Positions 36,982-43,669 of a stretch of 59,415 bases of DNA are shown in pieces. Every line of letters begins with the position of its first letter. Position 1 is the stretch's first letter. Made by a program: the position numbers and the translations under genes. Below the pieces are notes generated by a model that saw only the letters and a program-made list of their open reading frames with translations, made no database searches and was not told the origin of the DNA. Source of the stretch: Methylobacter sp. (lineage in GTDB: Bacteria; Pseudomonadota; Gammaproteobacteria; Methylococcales; Methylomonadaceae); the NCBI GenBank assembly GCA_028712225.1, contig JAQTQN010000003.1:1-59415 (forward strand). Direction: 5' to 3'.

Positions 36982-36991
36982 GTATTCAGAG

Positions 36992-37067
36992 CCCTAACGT
37001 AATATATAAGACATCACTTGTCCTATATTTAGCTGAAAATGTCCTATAAGCGAGAATGCTGTTATAT
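36992..37067 (-). other. Probable third, degenerate attC site upstream of the first cassette
   Basis: On the minus strand it starts with ATATAAC and ends with GTTAGGG. The inner boxes TATAGGACA and TGTCTTATA pair over nine positions with one G-U. The left core departs from consensus, so this may be a decayed attC or part of an attI-like site. The rest of the gap to 37239 shows nothing clear. Confidence 0.5.
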
Positions 37068-37239
37068 AGTCTATTGATTTATAAGTAATTCATATTTTCA
37101 AAGTGGACAAGCCTATCTGGCAAAAAGCGACACCTGGAATATCGAATTAATTCAAAAGCGTGGGCAGCACCTTTTTGTGCCGACAGCGCTAACTATTAGC
37201 TCATAAAAGATACTCTTCTCGAAGGTATTTCAGCAAAAA

Positions 37240-37377
37240 TCAATGGCTGAGTTTAAGTCGATAGCCTGGCGTTCCTATTTCGCAGCTGACAAATACAAAC
37301 TCGCGTTTACCGCGCAGCACTTCCTCCAGTAGCCAACTGACAGCTTGGTCGGTGATGCTGTCAGTTGATTTTGTTGA
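37240..37377 (-). pseudogene. Start-less coding-like fragment
   Basis: Between a TAA (37378-37380) and a TGA (37240-37242) the minus strand is open for 45 codons and reads like protein: ITDQAVSWLLEEVLRGKREF, then VFVSCEIGTPGYRL. There is no ATG, GTG or TTG at a sensible place, so it is probably the C-terminal end of a lost gene. A 29-codon ATG frame on the other strand (from 37243) is an alternative. Confidence 0.35.
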
Positions 37378-37395
37378 TTAACTTAACAAGCTCTA

Positions 37396-38607
37396 TCAAT
37401 CCCGACAATCTACCGGTAACAGTTTGCTATCCAAATTGCTGCTGCCGCAACGCCAGACTATTTGTTTGTTATCGTCGATAGATGGCACCAGTTCAATCGT
37501 ATTTCCAAGATGGGCCGGTATGTCGATAATAATCCTAATACTGCCGGTATTGGCATCTAGGCTAATGGGTTGAACGCCTTGCGGGATGTATAACGGCGCA
37601 TATCCGGCTTGCTCAAGAGTTTGCGGCAGGGATTTATTGGTCTGGTAATAGGCCGTTACTGCATTTGCTGCGATACGCGCTTCTGAGACTGCTTGGCTTA
37701 ACTTTGCACGCGTTGTGTAGTCTTGATATGCCGGAACCGCGATGGCGGCCAGTATGCCAATGACTGCAATGGTAACTATCCCCGAACCAGCCCCGCCGCC
37801 AACGCCCAAGCGCGGGACAAATAGCGCTAACAGCCAAGCGATAGGGTGGCGAGCGGGTTGCTTTGGTTCATTTCCTTTTGCCAAGGTTTGCACGGCGGCA
37901 ACACGTTTGGTCAGCCAGGGATAGTCGCTAATCAGCTCGTGCAATGACATCCAGAATCCGGATGAATTCCGCGTCTGTAACACATAACGATCAATATTAA
38001 TCGTTCGCCAACGATTGCCACCTGCCGCCAATGCCGCCAGTCCTAAAGGCGCGCTGTCCGGATTGTGGCAAGCGGCCAGGCCATGCCGATCGCAGGTATA
38101 TTCGCGAGCGCGGGAATAAGCGGCGCCAATTAGCGGCAGAAAAGCGGCTGGCGCAACTACCGGCCCCCACAGCAAATGGTTGCGTTTAATGTGGCCGATT
38201 TCATGACCGATATAAAAATTTAAGGCGTCAGGATGGGCTTCAAGCGCATCGACGACATCGGAAAATAACACAATAAAGTTTCTACCGAGAAAGCGGGTAG
38301 CCAATGCATTAAAGGCGCCGTCGGCATGCAATAGATAAGCGTCGGGGACTTTCGGTAATTCCAGTTTTTGACAGCATTCGCTGATGTGCTTATGTAAATC
38401 CGGAAATTGCTCCGGGGTAATTTCAACTGCAGTGCCTTTCAGGTAAGAAATAAATCCCGCTTGCGCAAATAGATAAAAGAGAAAAAAACTGGCGATATAG
38501 ACCAGTACTATTCCCGCCGTTCCAACAATTAGCCCGCCCCAAATCGCTAATGAGATGATTAGCAAAATGATGAATAGGTATTTTTCATTTTTGTAGATAA
38601 GACTCAC
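37396..38607 (-). CDS. M48 metallopeptidase fused to a type IV pilin-like domain
   Basis: Residues 10-57 form membrane segments. An M48 peptidase domain follows with HEIGH (His135, Glu136, His139) and the third zinc ligand in AREYTCD (Glu169). After a linker, residues 276-403 look like the C-terminal part of a PilA-type pilin: IVTIAVIGILAAIAVPAYQD, TRAKLSQAVSEA and a final disulfide loop WRCGSSN...LPVDC. The leader-peptidase site and Glu5 of true pilins are absent, so the helix is likely an internal membrane anchor. M48 enzymes act in membrane protein quality control. Confidence 0.85.
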   Translation of the reverse strand: MSLIYKNEKYLFIILLIISLAIWGGLIVGTAGIVLVYIASFFLFYLFAQAGFISYLKGTAVEITPEQFPDLHKHISECCQKLELPKVPDAYLLHADGAFNALATRFLGRNFIVLFSDVVDALEAHPDALNFYIGHEIGHIKRNHLLWGPVVAPAAFLPLIGAAYSRAREYTCDRHGLAACHNPDSAPLGLAALAAGGNRWRTINIDRYVLQTRNSSGFWMSLHELISDYPWLTKRVAAVQTLAKGNEPKQPARHPIAWLLALFVPRLGVGGGAGSGIVTIAVIGILAAIAVPAYQDYTTRAKLSQAVSEARIAANAVTAYYQTNKSLPQTLEQAGYAPLYIPQGVQPISLDANTGSIRIIIDIPAHLGNTIELVPSIDDNKQIVWRCGSSNLDSKLLPVDCRD

Positions 38608-38732
38608 AGCTATTTCCCCTAATAGTTACGTATTAATTTCCAGCATATTATTAGCGTTAGGTCTCGTCTGTCAAAGGATTGGGTAATTGTGGGTTGAGGA
38701 GGCAACTCACAATTACCCGGTAATGCTAATGA

Positions 38733-40661
38733 TTACGGACTGGTTGGCGTCGCGCTATTGCCAGATTCTGGCGGTGTGCTTTTTGGCGCCGGAGGTGGTG
38801 TAGGTTCCGGGGCCGGTGTAGGTTCTGGAGCCGGTGGAGGGGGCGGCGGTGCTGGCGCTGGTTCAGGAGTGCTTGAACTGGAACTACTCGAACTTGATCC
38901 GGAACTATAGCTGGGGCTGCTATCCATGCTGGAGCTGCCAGCACTGGAATCCGAGCTATAGCTTGGGTTGGAATCAGAACTTGAACTGCTGGGGCTGGAT
39001 CCGGAACTATAGCTGGGGCTGCTATCCATGCTGGAGCTACCAGCACTGGAATCCGAGCTATAGCTTGAGCTGGAATCAGAACTTGAACTGCTGGAACTTG
39101 ATCCGGAACTATAGCTGGGACTGCTATCCTTGCTGGAACTGCCAGCGCTTGAACCAGAGCTATAGCTTGAGCTGGAGTCAGGTACTGAACTACTGGCGCC
39201 GTTGCTGTTTGACTCGATGCTGACACTTGGCGTTGTGGTTGTGGAGCCGCTAGAGTCTATGCCTGATTCTGTATTGGTTGAACTTGAGCCATTGTTATCG
39301 CTTGTTCCTGAAGTGCTAGGTGCAATATTTGGATTGATAACGGTTGTGTCAGTACTTAGATTTGTAGGTATTCCAATATTCGGGTCACTGAATGTTGGAG
39401 CACTCGAACCCGAATTAGAACCTAAGCTAGGCACGGTTGCTGGTTCAGTGTTCGAGCCTGGGGTTGGCGTTAAATTGGTGTCAACGCTTGTGCCAATGGG
39501 CGGGGCGGCAATTCCTGTATTGCTATCAACGCTTGGGTTGACTGGTAATTCCGCGCTGCTGCCAGCAGTTGGGTTGGTAGTAGAGGTTCCGCTATTTGTT
39601 GGGATAACTACCTGTCCGGTAGTGGGCTCAAGCACTGGATTGACTATCGTCTCGGAGCCGTTGCCAGTAGTTGGGATAGTTGCAGTGGTGCCGCCATTTA
39701 TCGGTATAACTACCGATCCATTACTGGGCTCCGTAATCGGATTGACAACTGCCTCGGCACCGTTATTAGGCAAAGTTGTAGGGGTAGGCGTTAAGCCGGT
39801 AATGGGAGCAGGGCTTAGGTCGGGCTTTGAACCATGCCTTGGTCTGCCGCCTGGGCCCGGTAAAGGTGGATTGTTAATTGAACCATTGTTTACCCAATGG
39901 CGTAGGGGACGATTCTCTGGGTGATGATCGCGATTCTTCTCATCATGATGCTTATTTTGATGACCTTCACGGTAGGCCTCATGTTCATGTCGATGATGAT
40001 TATCGCGATGACGACGCCACCAGCCCCAAGTGTTGTAATACGGATCGCTGTAGATCGGAGTGCTGCTATAAGTAATCGTGTTGTATGTCCGGGGTCTAAC
40101 GTTATTGTAAATGTTGTAATTAGTGTAATTGCTGCTGTAAGCAAAATATCTGGTAGGTGCTTCGGTAATCGCAGACTGTTGCAGTTTGCGCATATTACTC
40201 ATCAGCTCATCAAGCATTTGCTCGGCAACCAATTCCATCACTTCTTCCCAATCCTCATTGGCTGTAAAACGTCGTTTAACCTGACTGTAGACCAAATACT
40301 CGGCATCGTCATATAGCTTGCCCTGCGCGAGCAACACATTGTCTTGATAAGACAAAATCTTCAGTTGCAGCCTAAGCGAATGAATCGAATCGTCGGTTTG
40401 CAGTCTATTCTCGTCGGTTAGCTGGAGGCGAATGGCGTTTTCCAACAACAGCAAGGCGTAGTTATTCTGGATGGGCTGCGACGCGATAGCGGTCGACGGG
40501 GTATGTTCGATGCTGATTTTGGCTAAATCGCGCTGACGAAAATCGACGATTTTACTTGCGCCACGACTGGGTGAAGCACTGCAGCCGATAACTACCAAGA
40601 GCGTCAGAACCAATAATACCGGTAGTCGATACTGAACAAGGGTCTGGATAAGTTGATGCAT
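38733..40661 (-). CDS. Repetitive Ser/Pro/His-rich lipoprotein
   Basis: A lipoprotein signal ends in VVIGC (Cys27). Residues 30-170 form a compact domain (LLLLENAIRLQLTDENR, EEVMELVAEQMLDELM). A Tyr/Asn-rich stretch, a His-rich segment (HHRHEHEAYREGH), Gly/Thr/Pro repeats, a Ser/Tyr repeat block of about 34-residue units and a Pro-rich tail follow. This layout suggests an envelope-anchored, disordered surface protein, possibly metal-binding through the His segment. The long plus-strand ORFs here are shadows of the biased composition. Family not recognised. Confidence 0.7.
   Translation of the reverse strand: MHQLIQTLVQYRLPVLLVLTLLVVIGCSASPSRGASKIVDFRQRDLAKISIEHTPSTAIASQPIQNNYALLLLENAIRLQLTDENRLQTDDSIHSLRLQLKILSYQDNVLLAQGKLYDDAEYLVYSQVKRRFTANEDWEEVMELVAEQMLDELMSNMRKLQQSAITEAPTRYFAYSSNYTNYNIYNNVRPRTYNTITYSSTPIYSDPYYNTWGWWRRHRDNHHRHEHEAYREGHQNKHHDEKNRDHHPENRPLRHWVNNGSINNPPLPGPGGRPRHGSKPDLSPAPITGLTPTPTTLPNNGAEAVVNPITEPSNGSVVIPINGGTTATIPTTGNGSETIVNPVLEPTTGQVVIPTNSGTSTTNPTAGSSAELPVNPSVDSNTGIAAPPIGTSVDTNLTPTPGSNTEPATVPSLGSNSGSSAPTFSDPNIGIPTNLSTDTTVINPNIAPSTSGTSDNNGSSSTNTESGIDSSGSTTTTPSVSIESNSNGASSSVPDSSSSYSSGSSAGSSSKDSSPSYSSGSSSSSSSSDSSSSYSSDSSAGSSSMDSSPSYSSGSSPSSSSSDSNPSYSSDSSAGSSSMDSSPSYSSGSSSSSSSSSTPEPAPAPPPPPPAPEPTPAPEPTPPPAPKSTPPESGNSATPTSP
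38896..39201. repeat. Three tandem copies of a 102-bp unit
   Basis: The string GATCCGGAACTATAGCTGGG recurs at 38896, 38998 and 39100 (the third with minor change), exactly 102 bases apart. Each unit encodes 34 residues of the Ser/Tyr-rich block. The reading frame is preserved, so copy number can vary without disrupting the gene. Confidence 0.85.
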
Positions 40662-40878
40662 TTTTCTACTCCCACTAACAATGACTGTGAATGAAGCAAT
40701 GCTTTAGCTAATTGGCATGACCTTGTATCCCATCCCCAGAGAAGCGAAGATTCTCGACAATTAGCGTTAAGCTCTAGCGTGAAAACTGAGCGTAAAGCAA
40801 TCGGCTGAACATGATCTGAATGGATGATTTTTGCTGACCGGCAATAGGCTTTAGTGCATCGTGCGGTTATCTCGGCAG

Positions 40879-40906
40879 TTAAATTAAACTGTGTTATTTA
40901 ACGTAA
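40879..40906 (+). promoter_or_regulatory. Conserved upstream block, copy 1 (candidate activator site)
   Basis: A 28-base block containing TTAAATTAAACT and TGTTATTTAACGTAA is shared, with one difference, with 42279-42306. It lies about 120 bases before the -24 element, a normal distance for a sigma-54 activator site, and contains TTAAAT...ATTTAA symmetry. The region 40662-40878 shows nothing else clear. Confidence 0.5.
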
Positions 40907-41023
40907 TAAAAAGGACATATCACTCGATTTTTAAAAAATTAGTGCTGATTTTTCAGGCATTTAATAAGAGAGGTTGTTTTTCAAGTCATTGTAAATAATG
41001 CAATTATTGTTTTTTATAAGTTG

Positions 41024-41041
41024 TTGGCGCGAATCGTGCTT
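41024..41041 (+). promoter_or_regulatory. Sigma-54 type (-24/-12) promoter, copy 1
   Basis: TTGGCGCGAATCGTGCTT has GG (41026-41027) and GC (41038-41039) separated by exactly ten bases, the defining spacing of RpoN promoters. Transcription would begin near 41051, giving a leader of about 230 bases. The same element is in the same place before the paralogous gene. Confidence 0.7.
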
Positions 41042-41103
41042 TTCTCTGCGTAGACAAGTTGGGAACAAGTATCAATGTTCCCTTGCCTCAGGAAAGAGTT
41101 AGT

Positions 41104-41203
41104 TGCCAGGGAGTAGAGCTCAGGCTCTTAAGCCACACCCGTCGCGAGGCGGGCTCGGAAAGCCACGGGTCTTGATCCTAACAAGACAGCCGGGCCGCCC
41201 TCT
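41104..41203 (+). promoter_or_regulatory. GEMM-like (cyclic-di-GMP-I type) riboswitch candidate, copy 1
   Basis: A stem CCCGTC/GGCGGG closes on the GNRA tetraloop GCGA, followed by GGAAAGCCACGGGTCTTG and, after a loop, CAAGACAGCCGGGCCGCC. The GCAAAGCCACGGGTCT...AGACAGCCGGGTTGCC core and the tetraloop hairpin are hallmarks of the cyclic-di-GMP-I (GEMM) aptamer. An extra hairpin (AGAGCTC region) precedes it and the GGGACGC joint is altered, so it may be a variant class. Confidence 0.68.
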
Positions 41204-41221
41204 CAGTATTGGGGGGCTATG

Positions 41222-41249
41222 AGTGCATTCTTAAAATCAAGAATGCACT
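41222..41249 (+). promoter_or_regulatory. Leader hairpin upstream of the start codon, copy 1
   Basis: AGTGCATTCTT and AAGAATGCACT form a perfect 11-bp stem with a 6-base loop, between the GEMM-like RNA and the ribosome site. No T-run follows, so it may act on translation or RNA stability as an expression platform. Confidence 0.6.
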
Positions 41250-41282
41250 TAATCAACATAACAACAACTAGGAATGAAAACG

Positions 41283-42050
41283 ATGACTCAATTTAGAAAA
41301 TTGGCTATTGCAGGTGCGGTAACTGCATTGATGAGTGCAACTGCAGCGGAAGCACATGTGTCTTATAACACCAATACTTCATTAGCCAATGGTAATACAG
41401 GAACAGCCGCCAATTGGACCGGTGGATTACCAACTGGATATATCGGTCACTTGCCGGCAACCTGGATAGCAAACGTCCATAACGATGTTACCCCTAATGT
41501 GTCTTACGAAGTATCTAAAGCCGACGCTATAGCCGAGGGCGCACCTTCAACCTATAAAGTTGAGACATTAGCTAATAAATGGAACCCTGCACAAAGTTGG
41601 GGTAATGCACTTGATTTCGGTTTGATCGACTTGCATGCAGCCGGAGATTTATTGATTACAGTTGCGGCTGATGCGACTCAGGGCTCTGTTTTTACTCCGG
41701 GCTTTACTCTTTTTAGTGGCTGGGATACTTCTGCAACTAGCACTAAGCACGGTTCTTGGAACGTTGCGCTGCCAGCAGTTCCAGTTAATCCTAGAGGAAC
41801 AACCGGCTTAGCTTATTTGGGGCAAGCATCGACTACAGTAGCCGGTGGTGTTGCTTCGTATCTATTCACTGGTCTGGCAGCTGGTCATTACAGTTTGTGG
41901 ATTGGTGGTAATGGTACAGGCGGTACAGGTACAACTAACCAGAGTTATGTGGCCAACATTTCCGCTGTGCCTGTCCCAAGCGCAGTCTGGCTATTCGGCA
42001 GTGCGTTAGCAGGTGTTGTTGGTCTGCGTCGTCGCAAAATGGCTGCATAA
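41283..42050 (+). CDS. PEP-CTERM (VPLPA-CTERM type) secreted protein, paralogue 1
   Basis: The start at 41283 (MTQFRKLAIAG) is preferred over 41274, because AGGAA then has a proper spacing and the paralogue begins the same way. A signal peptide ends near AEA-HVSYNT. The C-terminus VPVPSAVWLFGSALAGVVGL plus RRRK is a sorting signal of motif, membrane helix and basic tail, processed by an exosortase. The middle is beta-rich and Gly/Asn/Thr-rich with no known domain. It resembles the 42682 gene at both ends and in HGSWN and WIGGNG/YLGGNG blocks. Confidence 0.85.
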   Translation: MTQFRKLAIAGAVTALMSATAAEAHVSYNTNTSLANGNTGTAANWTGGLPTGYIGHLPATWIANVHNDVTPNVSYEVSKADAIAEGAPSTYKVETLANKWNPAQSWGNALDFGLIDLHAAGDLLITVAADATQGSVFTPGFTLFSGWDTSATSTKHGSWNVALPAVPVNPRGTTGLAYLGQASTTVAGGVASYLFTGLAAGHYSLWIGGNGTGGTGTTNQSYVANISAVPVPSAVWLFGSALAGVVGLRRRKMAA

Positions 42051-42079
42051 CAGATCATAGAATTCATCTGTTAAACAGA

Positions 42080-42117
42080 AACCCGGTGCATCATTTCTTG
42101 ATGCACCGGGTTTTTTT
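42080..42117 (+). terminator. Intrinsic terminator of paralogue 1
   Basis: CCCGGTGCATCA and TGATGCACCGGG form a 12-bp stem with a 5-base loop followed by TTTTTTT. A strong stop, so the second paralogue must have its own promoter. Confidence 0.95.
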
Positions 42118-42278
42118 ATTGTGAATAGAATTGAGCTGTCAATTGTTATTGATACGTTATGGTTAAAAATCAGCTATTTAATACCATGAACATTAAGTTT
42201 TTCGATAAGCAGGCTACTAATACCGCTTGAAATATATGAGTTCGCTCTTTAAGGAAGCATCTTAATTTAGCCCGACAA

Positions 42279-42306
42279 TTAAATTAAACTATGTTATTTA
42301 ACGTAA
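42279..42306 (+). promoter_or_regulatory. Conserved upstream block, copy 2 (candidate activator site)
   Basis: This is the second copy of the 28-base block at 40879-40906, differing at one base, and lies about 110 bases before the -24 element. The rest of 42118-42413 shows no gene. Confidence 0.5.
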
Positions 42307-42413
42307 AAAAATAAGCCATATCACACCCCCATTCAAAAAGTCAGTGTCGATTGCATAGGTAAGCCTGAATCACAAATCATTGTAAATTAATGATTTTATT
42401 TAAAAAATAAGCA

Positions 42414-42431
42414 TTGGCACGAGTAGTGCTT
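42414..42431 (+). promoter_or_regulatory. Sigma-54 type (-24/-12) promoter, copy 2
   Basis: TTGGCACGAGTAGTGCTT gives TGGCACG with GG (42416-42417) and GC (42428-42429) ten bases apart, nearly the RpoN consensus. The predicted start is near 42441. Confidence 0.78.
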
Positions 42432-42498
42432 TCCATTTGGCAGTTAGACAAGTTTGGCACAAACATTAATGCCCACTTGACCTCAGGAAGAGTTAGCT

Positions 42499-42602
42499 AT
42501 CAGGGAAATCCAAGAGCTTAAGCTCTTATGCCACCCCCGTCGTGAGGCGGGTTCGGAAAGCCACGGGTCTTGATCCTAACAAGGCAGCCGGGTTGTCCTC
42601 TC
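42499..42602 (+). promoter_or_regulatory. GEMM-like (cyclic-di-GMP-I type) riboswitch candidate, copy 2
   Basis: It has the same fold as copy 1: CCCGTC/GGCGGG with tetraloop GTGA (also GNRA), then GGAAAGCCACGGGTCTTG and CAAGGCAGCCGGGTTGTCC. Changes from copy 1 keep pairing (A to G giving G-U in the last stem; GCGA to GTGA keeping GNRA), which supports a real RNA structure. A hairpin (AAGAGCTTAAGCTCTT) precedes it as in copy 1. Confidence 0.68.
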
Positions 42603-42619
42603 AATAATGGGGGGCTATG

Positions 42620-42648
42620 AGTGCATTTTTCAAACACAAGAATGCGCT
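42620..42648 (+). promoter_or_regulatory. Leader hairpin upstream of the start codon, copy 2
   Basis: AGTGCATT and AATGCGCT pair over eight positions with one G-U, at the same place as the 11-bp hairpin of copy 1. The sequence is shared but the loop differs. Confidence 0.55.
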
Positions 42649-42681
42649 TAATCAACATAATAACTACTAGGAACTAAAACG

Positions 42682-43557
42682 ATGACTCAATTTAAAAAAT
42701 TGGCTATTGCAGGCGCGGTAACTGCATTGATGATGAGTGCAACTGCGGCAGAAGCTCATGTGTCTTACAATACCTTTACTACAACAGCCACATCTCAAAC
42801 TGACGGCTGGACACGTACTTTTGACGGCGCTGATGCAGACGCTATCGCTACTGGTCCGGAAAGCCAAGGCAACAAAGGTACTTTAGCGCCTTGGCTCGGC
42901 ACTTCAGGCGGTGCATTGCCTTTTGGTTACACAGGATCTTCACATTTGAACTGGGCAGCCGAAATTCACGCTGCAGGTGATTCATTGGAAGTTTCTGCCG
43001 CTGATTCCCTGGCCGATTATGGCGTTGCTGCTGAAATAGATACTGGTGCTGGCGCTTGGAAAGATACTAACGGTACCGGATGGAAACACCAAACTGACAT
43101 TGGTTTGATTAAATCTAATGTTACCCAAAATGTGACTATTAATCTCTCTACTTTAGGCATAGCAGGCACGCCTGCAGGGCTCCTCGTCAATAACAATTTT
43201 GGCGTGACCGTTTTTACTGGCATGGACACCAATACTGGAAATTACAGTCATCATGGTAGCTGGAATAATGCGACAAAACCTGAAACTAACAGTAACCCGT
43301 TTGGTACAGCTAACCTGACTTACCTGACTCACGACGCAACAGTTGATTCAGTTAACGGTTTAACATTCACTGCGTTAGCTGGTCAAATTTACTCCATTTA
43401 TCTGGGTGGCAACGGTGTTGGCACTTGGAGTCAAAACGTATCTGACTATAAATTAAACATTACTACTTCTCCTGTACCTGTTCCTGGTGCAGTTTGGTTA
43501 TTCGGTAGTGCGTTAGCGGGTTTTGTTGGTCTGCGTCGTCGCAAAATGGCTGCATAA
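42682..43557 (+). CDS. PEP-CTERM (VPLPA-CTERM type) secreted protein, paralogue 2
   Basis: Signal peptide ends near AEA-HVSYNTF. The C-terminus VPVPGAVWLFGSALAGFVGL plus RRRK is a PEP-CTERM-type sorting signal. The first 30 residues are almost identical to paralogue 1; the middle shares only short blocks (FTGMDTN, SHHGSWN, YLGGNG). Such genes are exported and anchored or released after exosortase cleavage. Start ATG has AGGAA upstream. The divergent middle with conserved ends suggests duplication followed by diversification of the exposed part. Confidence 0.87.
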   Translation: MTQFKKLAIAGAVTALMMSATAAEAHVSYNTFTTTATSQTDGWTRTFDGADADAIATGPESQGNKGTLAPWLGTSGGALPFGYTGSSHLNWAAEIHAAGDSLEVSAADSLADYGVAAEIDTGAGAWKDTNGTGWKHQTDIGLIKSNVTQNVTINLSTLGIAGTPAGLLVNNNFGVTVFTGMDTNTGNYSHHGSWNNATKPETNSNPFGTANLTYLTHDATVDSVNGLTFTALAGQIYSIYLGGNGVGTWSQNVSDYKLNITTSPVPVPGAVWLFGSALAGFVGLRRRKMAA

Positions 43558-43579
43558 CAGCAACAAGTTAGTCTTAAAA

Positions 43580-43617
43580 AACCCGGCACATCAGTCTTTG
43601 ATGTGCCGGGTTTTTTA
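43580..43617 (+). terminator. Intrinsic terminator of paralogue 2
   Basis: CCCGGCACATCA and TGATGTGCCGGG form a 12-bp stem with a short loop, followed by TTTTTT. It parallels the terminator at 42080-42117. Confidence 0.95.
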
Positions 43618-43669
43618 TTGCATTGAGAATTGAGTAGCAAGCCAAGATAGTTATGGTTAGGTATTCCCC

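Larger units (their letters stand above)
35359..37067 (-). mobile_element. attC cassette cluster without integrase (CALIN-like)
   Basis: Two genes on the minus strand (205 and 261 residues) are each followed by an attC-type site, and a third, weaker site lies upstream of the first gene. Both stop codons fall within a core site. No integron integrase is present in the window, so this is a cassette cluster lacking an integrase, or the distal end of a larger array. Confidence 0.75.

Noticed and set aside
38896-39201. Possible CRISPR array from regularly spaced repeats
   Set aside because: The 102-bp units are contiguous, in frame and code for Ser-rich protein; there are no unique spacers.
38834-39223. 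129-residue plus-strand ORF rich in Tyr, Trp and Cys
   Set aside because: Composition is the antisense of the Ser/Tyr repeat; there is no start context or family pattern.
39202-39924. 240-residue plus-strand ORF opposite the repetitive lipoprotein
   Set aside because: It is a shadow of the Ser/Pro/Gly-rich coding strand; its Val/Leu/Pro-rich product shows no motif or ribosome site, and the other strand has a lipoprotein signal and a complete gene.
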